Below, piece after piece: positions 41,885 through 52,399 of a DNA stretch of 64,000 nucleotides. The notes beneath the pieces were generated by a model, which was given only the letters and a program-made list of their open reading frames with translations, was not told the origin of the DNA and searched no databases. Both the position numbers and the translations under genes were made by a program. Source of the DNA: Dendrolimus kikuchii (lineage: Eukaryota > Arthropoda > Insecta > Lepidoptera > Lasiocampidae); NCBI GenBank assembly GCA_019925095.2, contig CM034392.1, positions 15,386,387 through 15,450,386 of the forward strand, written 5' to 3'. How positions within the stretch are numbered: the first letter of the stretch is position 1; the number at the start of each line of letters is the position of its first letter.

Positions 41885-42040
41885 AAGAGCGTTTAAGAAC
41901 AGACAAGCTTGCATGACAAGAGTTATGAATGTCAAAGAGGCAAGTGAGGTGTGTAAGAATAAGCCTAAATGGCACTCTGTTGTTCGTGCTTACCCCGCAA
42001 GGGAACTGGCGTGAAGTTATGTATGTATGTATGTATGTTT
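41885..42040 (+). pseudogene. 5'-truncated LINE stub with (ATGT)n tail
   Basis: The frame FKNRQACMTRVMNVKEASEV...VVRAYPARELA ends at TGA 42012-42014, followed by 'agttatgtatgtatgtatgt'. Same C-terminus as 8021-8228. The 5' boundary is not defined. Confidence 0.75.
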
Positions 42041-42059
42041 ATAAATGTAGGCGATGTTT

Positions 42060-42385
42060 TGGCCTCTCTGACAGTAAGAGGCAGCGCATTCCAAAGTTTG
42101 ACAGCCTGCACTGTAAAAGAGTTACCATAAAAGGACGAAGTGTGTGCAAGGTGTAGTAGTGAGTTTACGATACGTATGAGTGCGCGAATTGTGGGAAGTA
42201 GAAAGGCTAAGGAATTCAAAACGTTCCTTAAGGTAAGGAGGACTACTAGGAATAAATAATATGTTATAAAGTAGTATAAGAATTTGAAAGTTTTTCACGA
42301 AATTCAGAAACATGGTCATATTTTCGCAAGTCAAATATGAACCAAATGCAAAAATTCTGAAGTCGCTCAAGTTTATTTAGCTGTT
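42060..42385 (-). pseudogene. LINE RT C-terminal fragment (different family)
   Basis: On the minus strand, across two frames: FIFDLRKYDHVSEF, then LLYNILFIPSSPPYLKERFEFL, then FYGNSFTVQAVKLWNALPLTV near 42120. The pattern 'F-V-A-LWN-LP' closes many CR1/Jockey-type RTs. Frameshifts and stops; no 3' tail defined. Confidence 0.7.
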
Positions 42386-42389
42386 ATAT

Positions 42390-42480
42390 ATATCGCGATC
42401 CAGCGAGGAAACGTAGCCAGCCTTCTGGGCACCTTACCCATAGAAGACGGTGATCTAGGCTCAGTATTCTACTTAGTCTT
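42390..42480 (+). pseudogene. LINE C-terminal domain stub (family L2c)
   Basis: Reads IAIQRGNVASLLGTLPIEDGD on the plus strand, matching the end of 44395-44690 ('PIKRGNEASLLGTLPIEDG'). It meets the preceding LINE fragment tail to tail. Confidence 0.65.
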
Positions 42481-42489
42481 GAGGGACTA

Positions 42490-43480
42490 TAAGTAGAATA
42501 CAATACAAATAAGTTTTCTTGCATTGTATTCGATTATATGTAATTTAATATAGATATATTACAAAAAATATAGTCTCAAGACTGAAGAAATAAACTTTGC
42601 ATCTAAACCACTCTAAAATCTATCACTCACTATATGTTAGTGTTGTTAGAATATTCGCATGTCATGTGTATCATCAAAATCATGCAACAATTTCATAAAC
42701 TTTCCACAACAGCTTGTGTGGTAGATTTATTATCGCATTTTATTTTCAGCTACTGGTTAAATTTTGCTCATTTGGCAGCGAAGCACGTCATGGAGATGAT
42801 AAAAAGTCGTGTACTATCTGTCGTTGATAAAACTCATTTAGTTTTAAGCACATATCCGCTAAACGCGTGTCCACTCGCCATGTTATCTGTTAGATGGCTA
42901 TCGGGTGCTATCAGAGAGCGTGCTCTGCTGGCCACTTACAATCAATCGGACCCTATCAGTCCCGCAAGTGATAACATTCGTACTGTTTTATCTATTTACG
43001 CTAATAGTGACCGAATTACTAGAAATTAATTTTGCGAAATTTACCATGACTTCTTTACGTAGATGTAATAATTATCCAAAAATGGTTTATATGATATATA
43101 CACGTACATTTTAAACCTATTAACTTCATTGGATCAGCGACTCAAACTAGTCTTGCCCTCAAAAACAAATACACGCTTCTTTTCTCCGTCCTACTCACTT
43201 TCTTCCCAATTGTAGGCTCGAAACTTGAACCAAATTAAGAAAATGCCAATGAAATAAAAATGACTACCAAAGCAGACTACGTACAGCTTAATCACAAATT
43301 TTATAATATATTCGAAGCCTAGTAATTAAGGTATGAATGAAACTTATATGAAATGAATGAAAATTTATTTATGTGCTTATATTAAAATATAATTAATAAT
43401 AATAATAATATTAGAAATTTAATAAGTTTTAAGTGCATTGTATAGAGTGCAGTGCACCTAAGCAAAGGTCAGAGTTAAGG
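42490..43480. other. No supported gene
   Basis: A 131-codon open frame at 42634-43029 has no recognisable domain and I treat it as unproven. The rest is AT-rich, with a short (AAT) run near 43393-43407. Confidence 0.35.
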
Positions 43481-43489
43481 TTAAACTTG

Positions 43490-43745
43490 ATGTAGCGGAT
43501 GGGCGTTGCAGCGGCAACAACGGCGGCGCTGGGACACTTCGTCGGGCGCTGGGCGGGCGGTGCAGGCAGAGCCGCAGGCCACCTGAGGGCGGCGAGGGCG
43601 AGGGGCGCTGGGCGCACGCTGCAGATTCACTTTCGTCCGGCTGCGACCGCCTGCCACGCCAGTGAGAGAAAGTTGGCCGCGGCGAGCGAACGAGTATCGC
43701 GCCTCGAGCGGCGGGCCGCGCACGCACGATACACGCGCTCACAAC
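43490..43745 (+). promoter_or_regulatory. CpG-rich island, candidate promoter/5' UTR
   Basis: About 250 bp of very GC- and CpG-rich sequence ('gcgctgggcgggcggtgcag', 'cctcgagcggcgggccgcgc'), the strongest such patch in the window. It begins about 470 bp upstream of the candidate E75 exon. Open frames on both strands across it are a by-product of base composition. No TATA box seen. Promoter role is inferred from composition and position only. Confidence 0.45.
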
Positions 43746-43957
43746 CGGCGCCTAGTCTCACTACTGACGCCCTTGCACTTCACTGTTAAACGTAAACAAT
43801 GCACTGAAATACCCAAATAAATACTGTAAGATTTTCGTGAAAAGTTGCTTGGATTCGATGTGAAAATTTCAATTAATTTTTAGGAACATATTGTATAAAA
43901 ACATAGGTTTCCGATATTTTTGTTAGGCTATAGAGACTATTAGTATTGCGAAAGACG

Positions 43958-44228
43958 ATGCAGTGCTACCCAAAATTGTCGCCCAAACGAGAACCCTTGG
44001 ATGCAGACTACGAGTCCGAGATGCTACCTGGTGTTCGTAGACTGGAGCTACCGGCGCCTCCTGGCAAGGAGTTCCGCGCACCCGTGCTGTTAGCGGCACC
44101 AAGCTTGGCTCCGACGCATTCTGTTATTCAGTGCATGCGACCGCCGCCTCCGCCTCCGCCACCGCCACCACCCCGGCTCCATAAACCACCATCTTTCGAG
44201 GAACCATCCAGCTCCATTCCTGATTTAG
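43958..44228 (+). CDS. E75: Candidate first coding exon of nuclear receptor E75
   Basis: ATG at 43958 opens 90 codons plus one base to a canonical donor (G|GTGAGT at 44228/44229). The product starts MQCYPKLSPKREPLD and runs through acidic and Pro-rich sequence with an 11-Pro run. It ends SFEEPSSSIPDL plus G, which would complete Glu with the next exon. In insect E75 (Eip75B), SIPDLEFDG immediately precedes the first zinc finger, so this would be an isoform-specific A/B-region exon. E75 is a heme-binding, ecdysone-induced receptor that represses or times moulting genes. The base composition and CpG island upstream support a real host exon. No zinc-finger exon is in the window. Identification rests on a short junction motif; another protein is possible. 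Confidence 0.55.
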
Positions 44229-44390
44229 GTGAGTTGCAGTACTTTTTTATTCCATTTTTTTTTCACATTTATGTAATACCTAGTATTTTTCATTTTGTAA
44301 ATGATCTAATACAATAAAAGAAAACTTAACTTATTTAACTTAACAATATATTGTATCCTACCACAACAACAAAAACATCTACAATCTACA
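44229..44390 (+). other. Start of intron after the E75-like exon
   Basis: Begins GTGAGT and turns AT-rich at once. The next recognisable feature is a LINE fragment at 44395. The acceptor is not found in the window. Confidence 0.45.
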
Positions 44391-44394
44391 AGTC

Positions 44395-44690
44395 CCTCGA
44401 GACTAACCGTCTTCTATGGGTAAGGTGCCAAGAAGGCTGGCTTCATTTCCTCGCTTGATCGGCATACTGATCCGTTTCTCGAGGTAGACACCAGCCTTCT
44501 GATCATCTGAAGAGTTAATAAGCCGTTTTGATAAATTTTGGTGGAGGCTCTTGACGTTAGGACCCCAGGTTCCAAGCGTCTCAACAGCAAACGGCACAAA
44601 CATGTAACTCTCACTGAAGGTTGCATATTTGCGCCGCTTGAGTGATTCGGCTGTTTCCACCGCCCAACCGGCTGATCTAGACATGTAATA
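44395..44690 (-). pseudogene. LINE C-terminal domain (family L2c), best copy
   Basis: A 93-codon open frame on the minus strand: SLKRRKYATFSESYMFVPFAV, ETLGTWGPN near 38-46, LINSSDDQKAGVYLEKRIS, and KRGNEASLLGTLP at the end. This is the conserved tail found after the RT in one class of non-LTR elements. The ATG is incidental; the frame is the remnant of a longer ORF. Related fragments: 37930-38260 and 42390-42480. Confidence 0.7.
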
Positions 44691-44699
44691 CCTTAATAG

Positions 44700-45100
44700 T
44701 CCTTAATTATTTTATTTTCAAAGCGTAAAATGTATGATTTGATTTGAACTCTCCTGGCAGCCAATCCCAGAGGATTACTATGCAGATATAACAATAAAAA
44801 CTACTTGGGGATGCTGGCGATGGTCTAAAAATGCCGGCCTTGGTCTGATTAGGTGATCACGTGATCATTTATTTCGTTTGAAAGTTTGATTAAAAGAATC
44901 TATGATTAGATACATCCCATTGTGCTGAGGAGCCATGTGCCGTATTATAATGAATGTTCTGAATAAGTAGGTGGAAAAACTGGAGTTGATTTAGAGGTTT
45001 CCTAAACTACGTTTATCGCAAGGTCCCGCCAGCCTAAAATTGCATCTAGAGGTGATTTTCAAATCTTTGCATACGAACAGATATCAAAGGCGCCATTATG
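44700..45100. other. No gene seen
   Basis: Nothing supported. Confidence 0.4.
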
Positions 45101-45109
45101 AAGTCGTCG

Positions 45110-46200
45110 TGTATAATATATCTCATAGCATAATCTATTCTTTCATCTTATCCCAATTATTTTGGGTTTGGCACAATATGTCTTTCTCTTCCACACTTCT
45201 CTATTCTGACATACATCTTTTGTCACACTACAAATCATCATATCATCCTTCACACAATCCATCCATCTCTTTTTTAGTCTACCTTTACATTTGCACCCAT
45301 CCATCTTGTAGTTCAACATTCTTTTTGTTACGTGACTTTCATTCCTCCTTTTTCAATGCCTATACCACCTTAATCTTCTTCCTCTCAATTCTTCCGTTAC
45401 GGGTGCAACTTTCAAAGATCCCCTTATATACACATTTCTTACATTATTCATTCTTGTAACACCACACATCCATCTCAAAATTTTCATCTCAGCTCAGTGA
45501 AGACATTTGTGGTTTATCACTTTAGTGGTTCAACATTCGGATCCGTATGGCACGATTGGTCGTATTACAGATTTATATATCTGACCTTTTAGTTTCAGTG
45601 GCATTAATTTATCGCACGTCACACCGGTTACCTGTCCCACTTCAGCCATGCTACATTTATTTTTCTTCTTTATATCATAATTACTCTGCAGTAGTGACCC
45701 AAGGTATCTGTCTTCGGGGTTACATGGTAGTGTGGCTGATTGTAGTTTAAAAGACACAGCACTAGTTTTGGTCTTGCTGATTTTCAACCCAACGTCCTCT
45801 AGCGCTTGCCGTCACCTATCTACCTATAGTTCATTTTGAAGTGACACCCCGTGTTCATCTACCAGGACAATATCATCTGCGAAGAGTATGCACCAGGGGC
45901 TTCATACTGTACCTCTGCGATCAGCGCATTCCCATGCCCAGCAGAAACAGGTAAGGACTTAAGGCAGATCCCTGGTGCAAATCTACCTTCGCAGAGAACA
46001 CTGCAGAGCGGACTTGTGTACTAACATTTTCATACGTGCTTTCGATCAATCTTATTTATTTCTCTGGCACACCTTTCACTCTGAGGACCCACCACAGAAC
46101 TTACCGGGAGACGCGATCGTGTGCTTTCTCGAGATCTATGAAAATCTTCAAGGATCTTGATCCTCTGATAGCATAATATGACGTTCTTTTTAATAGCAAG
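45110..46200 (-). pseudogene. RTE-like LINE reverse transcriptase, decayed
   Basis: On the minus strand, in broken frames: FIDLEKAHDRVSR and KGVPEK near 46060-46140, HQGSALSPYLFLL-type text near 45950, FADDIVLVDEHGV near 45860 (the RT catalytic pair), and KISKTKT at 45787. PLKLKGQIYKSVIRPIVPYGSE follows at about 45590, then LRWMCGVTR near 45480 and the KKRWMDCVK end near 45270. The order matches an RTE-type RT from palm to C-terminus; the endonuclease is missing. Many stops and frameshifts. Confidence 0.8.
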
Positions 46201-46269
46201 GATTTTAACCCACGAACAGGCAACAATGCTGGGCCTGTTCCTGGATCGAACACCTTAAACATTTGAATA

Positions 46270-47680
46270 CCTGCAACATCAATGTATTATTCAAAATACA
46301 TGGAGAGAAGTTCAGAATGAACATTAGCAGGAACTAGGAAATTGCACATCACTAGAATCACAATAAGAAGAAATTGCCAACAATACAGCCAAATCTTTTG
46401 ACCCAAACTCTAAATGGTTTCTAGGAATGCACCAAGGCCTATGAACATTAAATACGACTACTATAAAACTTTCTTTTATACAAAAAGTTGTTCAGACTCG
46501 TAGTAGTCGCTGTAGAGGTGAATATCACCCATAGATTTACTACTTTACCCATAGATACTAAAAACATGAACGAAGATAATAATAACACCTCAATTTTTTT
46601 CTAAACAGATTTTGTTCAAGCTCATTTTTATTAAAAGTATATGGTTCCGTAGAGGTGTGTTCGTTATTTGACGACAACCATAAAACAAATAATTAATAGA
46701 AAATACTCCATATCTCAATGGATATTCATCAAACCTGCTTGAAAGTATTTTTGAATATCTGCTACGTTCATTTTTTTAGAATTTTCCACTTCATAGTTTA
46801 AAAGTTGAAGGAGGGCCCAATTTTTGAAACTGTGAGCTAATAACTCGCTACCTCGCTACCTCGCTATTGACTTAATCATTCAAAGACGTTAGAGAAAATT
46901 GTTATTTTTTCAAAATCTGACATCCATAACCCACACGACTGTATTACACTGATATTTTTCCCATTTTTTGGTTTTTTCGCGAATTTACTACAATATTTTG
47001 AAGCGCTATACAAAAATGAATCTCCTGTAAAAGTTTATCTGTAAATCCTTATACTTGAGAATAATTACTGTGACATACAAAGACAGATGGATAGGATGAT
47101 TTCATAAGGGTTCTGTTTTATGCCAAAATGGCTTTAGAATCGTGAAAGTCACAAAGAAACATTATTAAGATTTTTCAAGATATCATATTTAAAAATAGAT
47201 AACTTACAAGCCTATTGAAATTGTTACGGTGGCCATTACTCATTTTTATTTATTTAGCGACTTCACTTCACCGTTGTGTAGATTTTACATGCCTAAAAAT
47301 ATGTAAATATCAATAGCATTTAATTACTACAATTAAAAGAAGAGAGTGAAGACTGTACACGGCTGGGGTAAGAGAGGATCAGTATTTCAGGGAGTCTGCC
47401 GTACTTATGTCCTGCCCAGCTTTAGGTTAAGAGCAAAATGTGATATGAGACCAACTAATACATAACTTTTTTAATATAGAAGTGAGAGTGAGTTCGTTTG
47501 GAGGCTTGTATATCAGGTTTGACCTTTTTCACCTATAGTTCTACTATCTATCTACTTATTTATATAATACATATATTATAATTATATAATAAATCTGTAG
47601 AGGGATCGAGTTTTTACAATGAATTTAAAGAAGAAAGAACCAGGAGTCTATTTCGGACCAGCAGATTCCAAAAACAGAAG
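46270..47680. other. No gene seen; one old repeat
   Basis: 46770-47160 has repeat character ('ttcatagtttaaaagttgaa', the triplicated 'ctcgctac' block at 46844-46866, 'caaagacagatggataggat'). I cannot class it. No coding signal. Confidence 0.35.
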
Positions 47681-47689
47681 TTTTAATTT

Positions 47690-48400
47690 TTTTTCTGTTA
47701 GAGCATAGCGTAAAACTACTGAGTGGATTTGAATGAAACTCTCTACAGATGTCTAGCTCTCAGATCAACACTTAGGATACTTTGTATCTCGATAAATGCT
47801 GTTGTACGAATATGGCCAGCATTGCGGTCGTATTTCTTTTGGAGCCGCTGTTATAAGTTGGTATTCAATAACAAATAATTATGTCGTCGTAATAGCAACG
47901 CGAATGAAGTTTGGCGGGTAAATTTTTGAAGTGAGACTTTTTTAGAATCGTTGAGATTTGGAACTCGATGAAACGAAAAACGACACTAAAAAGAGATAAA
48001 CATATAAATCTATAGGACTAAGCCTGCGAGTTGCCCGAGCCCGAGAATGAGATACGAGTTTTACGTTGTGCAGCACAAATTAAAGAGCCCATAAAATCGA
48101 TTAAACATAGGTCCAATTTGGACCGAAATAAAACTGATAATAATATTTTTAGACTAAAACGGTAAAAAATTTAAAGTGATACTTAAGAAATTTATTTTGA
48201 ACTATAATGTGTTAACGGATGTAGGCTAAACCAATTATATTTTTATATTAATAAAAGTTAGGGAAGAATTATTTGTGAGTATATTCTCTGAACTTTCACT
48301 TCTACTACGTATGAACTGCACACACACACACACATTTTTTTTAAATTATATATATTTAAACTTTCGATAACGTGGGTACGTTTGTATTCCGGAAAGCAGG
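47690..48400 (+). repeat. Dispersed repeat family C, extended copy
   Basis: Includes 'cttaggatactttgtatctc', 'acgaaaaacgacactaaaaa', 'tataggactaagcctg' and 'gaccgaaataaaactgataa'. It is the inverted partner of 30480-31010. An (AC)n run sits at 48320-48333. Confidence 0.7.
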
Positions 48401-50270
48401 ATAGATTTTACAGGATAGCTGAATGAAGCGGATGAATGCAATTTGGTACATATTATGTATTTTTAACGACAGGAATATAAGACAAATTTTATCCCGGAAA
48501 CTGAAATAATTCGTTCATTTTTACTAGGAATACACTTTTGAAGTTTACGCTTAAGCGAACCCGCATAAAGATTAGTAAATGTTTAACAATCTAGCGTGTA
48601 TGTGGAAATCTACCTAAGATATATCTTCCTTGAATCTATTTTCTGTATAAAGATACGAGGATAGATGTAGCGAAATTGTTCGCACAGATACAGAATACCT
48701 CATTAGGTAAAGGAAAACGCATTATCCTTGCTAGTAAACAGATGTCGTGTTTCCTTCTATTTGGTATAAGGGATCTAACTGACTTCCTGTCTACCATTAA
48801 TGTTGTTATAGTTAGTTATGGTAATATTCTGTCGTCAAAACATGTCATTGTTATGACCTGTCCGAAGTGTGGTCGCATATTTTTCATAAAATGTGGTGAA
48901 CAAGCCACATGCGAGTATATCTTTAGTTTAATACATAACAGTCTCTGTAACCGAAATCGGTTTCGACCACTGTATGTACTAAATTCACTTTATTTTTTTA
49001 TTTACCCTGGAGTCCCATTGACATGCTAATCAATGACGTTGTTAACTTAGAGCCTGAGAAGAATACAGTGACATACTGTGTCGAGCTTAAACGGTTAGGA
49101 AAAAATAACACGAATCACAGAAAGAAACACAAACAAAGTTTAAAATGCCGCTAGTCCTTATTTTTGCCGAATTCTATATCGAATTTCAGCTTTAAAACAT
49201 AACACCATCTACACTGACAGACACAAACTGTATCAAAGTACAAGATGACTTCAAAATAAATACTTCAACCAAGTGTGGAAACTTTTCATATAAATTTAAA
49301 TTCGAAAACTATATATATATATTGGTTCGTTAACTTTAAAACAGCGTAAATACTATATTTACTTATTAAGAATATTTATTTGAAAGTAATCCTGAACTTT
49401 GATGCAGTTTATGTGGTTGTCAGTTTAGATACAATGACATAAAACATAAAATTTGCCAAATCTTATTATATCAAGCTGACATATATTATGAAACACTATT
49501 ATCTTAGCATTGATGAGTAACCTTCTAATTTATCTACCATATTCTTATAAAAGAAGCATACACGTAGCAATAACCTTCAATACATCGATCTAATACAAAA
49601 GTCTAAAGTTACCGCCTATTTAGCCTCCTTTGAACTATGAAAAGAAAGTGACAACCAAAGAGTACAGTAATGTAATAAGAGAGTGACAACCAAGCACTTG
49701 TACCCCGAGACTATTATAGTGATAACATTTATTATGTTTGTATTAGGTAAATATCTCGTATGTGTATGATTGAGAATAACAATAATTTTGCTTCGCCTTG
49801 GCCGTTGAGAATTTATACTTCCTGCTTCGGAAAATTGTAACAGCGCATTTACAGCTATACAATAATTTCCGGGTGATGACGATGTCTGCTGAAGGTCGTG
49901 CGTATTTAATAACGACATTTTATATGGGTTAGCACTGTAATCAAAACAAAGCGCAAAGTACGTGATGAACCGTCTTAAAATCAGTTGCGATTCGTACAAG
50001 ATACTGTCAGTTCAGGTGTAATGATCAGGAAAGCAACGAAGTTTCAAAGATATGTAATGAAATGTGCTGTTGACACCGATTGAAGTTTACGTGCCGAGGA
50101 ACCTTCACCTTGATCTATTAATGACATGTCATTTACCACGTCTTGCAGTGGCCGCAGTGCTGATACAATGAGTTTAAAAAACAATATGGCAGGAAAAACA
50201 GCCTGCGCCCCAACTCCTTTCCAGTAAGAAGAAATTTAATTAATAAAACGTTATTTCTTCTCTTCTCTTT
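48400..50270. other. AT-rich stretch, no supported gene
   Basis: Two open frames over 110 codons (48676-49029 plus; 49616-49999 minus) have no recognisable domain, and I treat them as chance. No repeat boundary identified. Confidence 0.35.
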
Positions 50271-50274
50271 ATTT

Positions 50275-50487
50275 ACAAAATTCTAATATTAGTGTGTTTA
50301 TCGCTGAACTCCTCCTATACCTGGACCGATCTTAATGAAATTTTTGTGTATGTTTATATGGGTCCTGGGTTGGTTTACATTTACAATTGGAACCAGTAGG
50401 AATCGCTGCTAGGTATAAGTGGCACTGGAATCAGGTTATAGGTTTATTATTTTTTTAGGGGAGGAAAACGTCTGCCGGGACCGCTAG
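50275..50487 (+). repeat. Dispersed repeat family B, single unit
   Basis: Contains 'gctgaactcctcctatacct', 'gggtcctgggttggtttaca' and 'aggaaaacgtctgccgggac', and ends CTAG (50484-50487) followed by T. Confidence 0.7.
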
Positions 50488-50639
50488 TAGTCAATAAATT
50501 TCAATAGGTGATTGATTATGTTTTCAGTGAACGAGTTAAGATGATGTTAGGTAATTTTTAAAACTAGCAGATTATGTATAGTGCGTGTACGTAGAGACAT
50601 TCCCTCAAGCTCTTAATATAATAGCTATAATATAATAGG

Positions 50640-50965
50640 AATAAGCTAACTTTTATGCACTTGAATAACTACAAACCGCTCCCGGGAAAATTCTCGCGGG
50701 ATTCCCGTGATAAAAATATCAAACATTTTATTACATTAAATTTGCTACCAATCAGATAAAAAATCACATTGGAATTCTTTTTTTGTAATCTGGCCATTTG
50801 AAATAATTCCCAGATAATTTGCCGTGGGTTTCCCAAGATAAAAAGTTTTGCAGATTTTAAATCTAACAAATCTAAAAAAATTGCATCGTGTTCTCCATTG
50901 TTCAATAGCTTCAATGTAGAGACAGACACGGCATTTTTAGAATTTTGTGATATTATATACATAGA
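50640..50965 (-). repeat. Dispersed repeat family H, partial
   Basis: Plus strand shows 'ataactacaaaccgctcccg', 'cgcgggattcccgtgataaa', 'aatcacattggaattctttt' and 'acacggcatttttagaattt'. The CTAG end is missing. Confidence 0.75.
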
Positions 50966-51229
50966 CTAGAGTTTTCCCGGCGGCCGCGCCGCGTGAAAAG
51001 CGTAAAGTAGAAGCTCTATGTTACGAACATAAAAATTTAATAAGATGTTTTTTTTATATAATATATATAAAGCTTCAATACTTAAGTTTCTTGTGGAATT
51101 ACTACAATTACAAAGGAACTAAGTCGATATAGTGTAAACAACTGCACAACAAAACAAAGAAAAGTCGCAGCCAACCTGATTTGAAGTAATGAATGACACG
51201 TGGCTACGTGACAATTTATTTGTTATTGA

Positions 51230-51670
51230 ATTACAGCGATGGCTGTCTACATTGCAATTGCAGCGCCATCTATTTCGCTAATCTGTCTAGTCCAAGTAAA
51301 CGACGTCTTTCATCGGGATAAAACATATCCTAAAAGTTGATTCGGGTTATAAGCCAGCCTTATGTCGAGTTTCATTCATATACGTTCATTAGTTTCCAAA
51401 AAAGACGCGATCGCAGCGCCATCTTTTTCGCTATTATCGTCTATCCCATGGAAACGACGTCATTTATCCGGATAAAAAGTATCCTAAGTTACCCCTTGAT
51501 ATAAGTTAGCTCCGTTTCGAATTTCATTTAAATCTGTTCAGTAGTTTTTACGTGATACTCTAACAGACAGACAAAAATTCTAAAAATTGCATTTTCGATA
51601 TCTACTAGTCCGAATTATCCCCCGTGATTTTTTCACATTTTTAAACACAATGTATAAAGTTTTAGTATAG
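51230..51670 (+). repeat. Dispersed repeat family C, two units
   Basis: Two imperfect tandem units, each with 'cgccatctatttcgcta'-like text, 'gacgtcatttatccggataa' and 'gagtttcattcatatacgtt'. It ends 'cagacagacaaaaattctaa' and 'cccccgtgattttttcacat'. Inverted relative of 640-1120. Confidence 0.7.
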
Positions 51671-51719
51671 ATAGATATGGAATAATATCCAGCTGACAAT
51701 ATTTTGCGAAAGATTAGAT

Positions 51720-51995
51720 AAATATCGCAAGGTCAGTACAACGAACGTGTGGTGGTGACGTGTTATTCGATGTCATTAAGGTCACTGTGACATTGGGCCG
51801 ATATACAGTGACAAAATAATAGCCGTATCTTATCTGGCAATGTCAGCGCCGCGGACGCAGGTGCTTGCGACCTCTGCACCCTTCTTGCCCGCGAATCTCC
51901 CGCGCGCTTTACTAAGGTACTGATCTGACAGCCACCTCAGATGAGTCATTGGACGGTATTTTCCCGCACTGGAACAATCTTGGCAAGAACAAAAT
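51720..51995. promoter_or_regulatory. Candidate regulatory patch with receptor-like and AP-1-like sites
   Basis: Within 250 bp: 'caaggtca' at 51728, the imperfect palindrome AGGTCACTGTGACAT at 51779-51793, a GC-rich block at 51845-51910, and ATGAGTCAT at 51940-51948, an AP-1-type palindrome. No repeat family recognised. A regulatory role is inference only. Confidence 0.3.
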
Positions 51996-52289
51996 TGTAT
52001 TGCACAATTTATACAAGTTACAAGAAATCAACTTAGGATGTATTTATTATATTATTTAGAACCCATAGAAAAGTATGAGTATTTATTATCTAAACATCGT
52101 TAAAGGTTTCAAGTGACAGCGTACGTAATTCATACGAACGGGGGTGAATTTAACAGAATAGTAGTTTTTCATTTTACATCAGCAGTTCTATGGAGTATGC
52201 ACAGGTTATTAAAATGAGTGATTATAATAACCGTTATCCAGCTATTTCATCGCGTAATTAACAAAATGTATTATAGTCTCTAGTCTTAG

Positions 52290-52395
52290 TCTCTATTTAG
52301 AGAGCGGCAGCACATTAGTGGCACCTTTGGTGTTACAAATGTCCATGGGCGATGGTAACCGCTTTCCATCAGGTGGGCCGCCTGCCATGCAATAA
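52290..52395 (+). repeat. LINE 3' end stub (family L1w), plus orientation
   Basis: 'gtggcacctttggtgttaca', 'tccatgggcgatggtaaccg' and 'tttccatcaggtgggccgcc', then 'gcaataaaaaaa'. The opposite orientation to 33345-33480. Confidence 0.75.
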
Positions 52396-52399
52396 AAAA

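Noticed and set aside
42634..43029. 131-codon frame upstream of the E75-like exon
   Set aside because: No motif, no splice or composition support; cannot be told from chance.
43458..43789. Overlapping Ala/Arg/Pro-rich frames on both strands of the CpG island
   Set aside because: Lack of stops is explained by GC content; a promoter or UTR is the better reading.
44229..44317. Extension of the E75-like frame past the donor
   Set aside because: Codons after GTGAGT turn into Phe/Ile-rich intron-like sequence; splicing at 44228 gives the expected SIPDL(E) junction.
48676..49029. 117-codon frame with CPKCG
   Set aside because: One Cys pair only, no second pair in register and no recognisable family.
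49616..49999. 127-codon reverse frame
   Set aside because: AT-rich, no motif, no neighbouring element.
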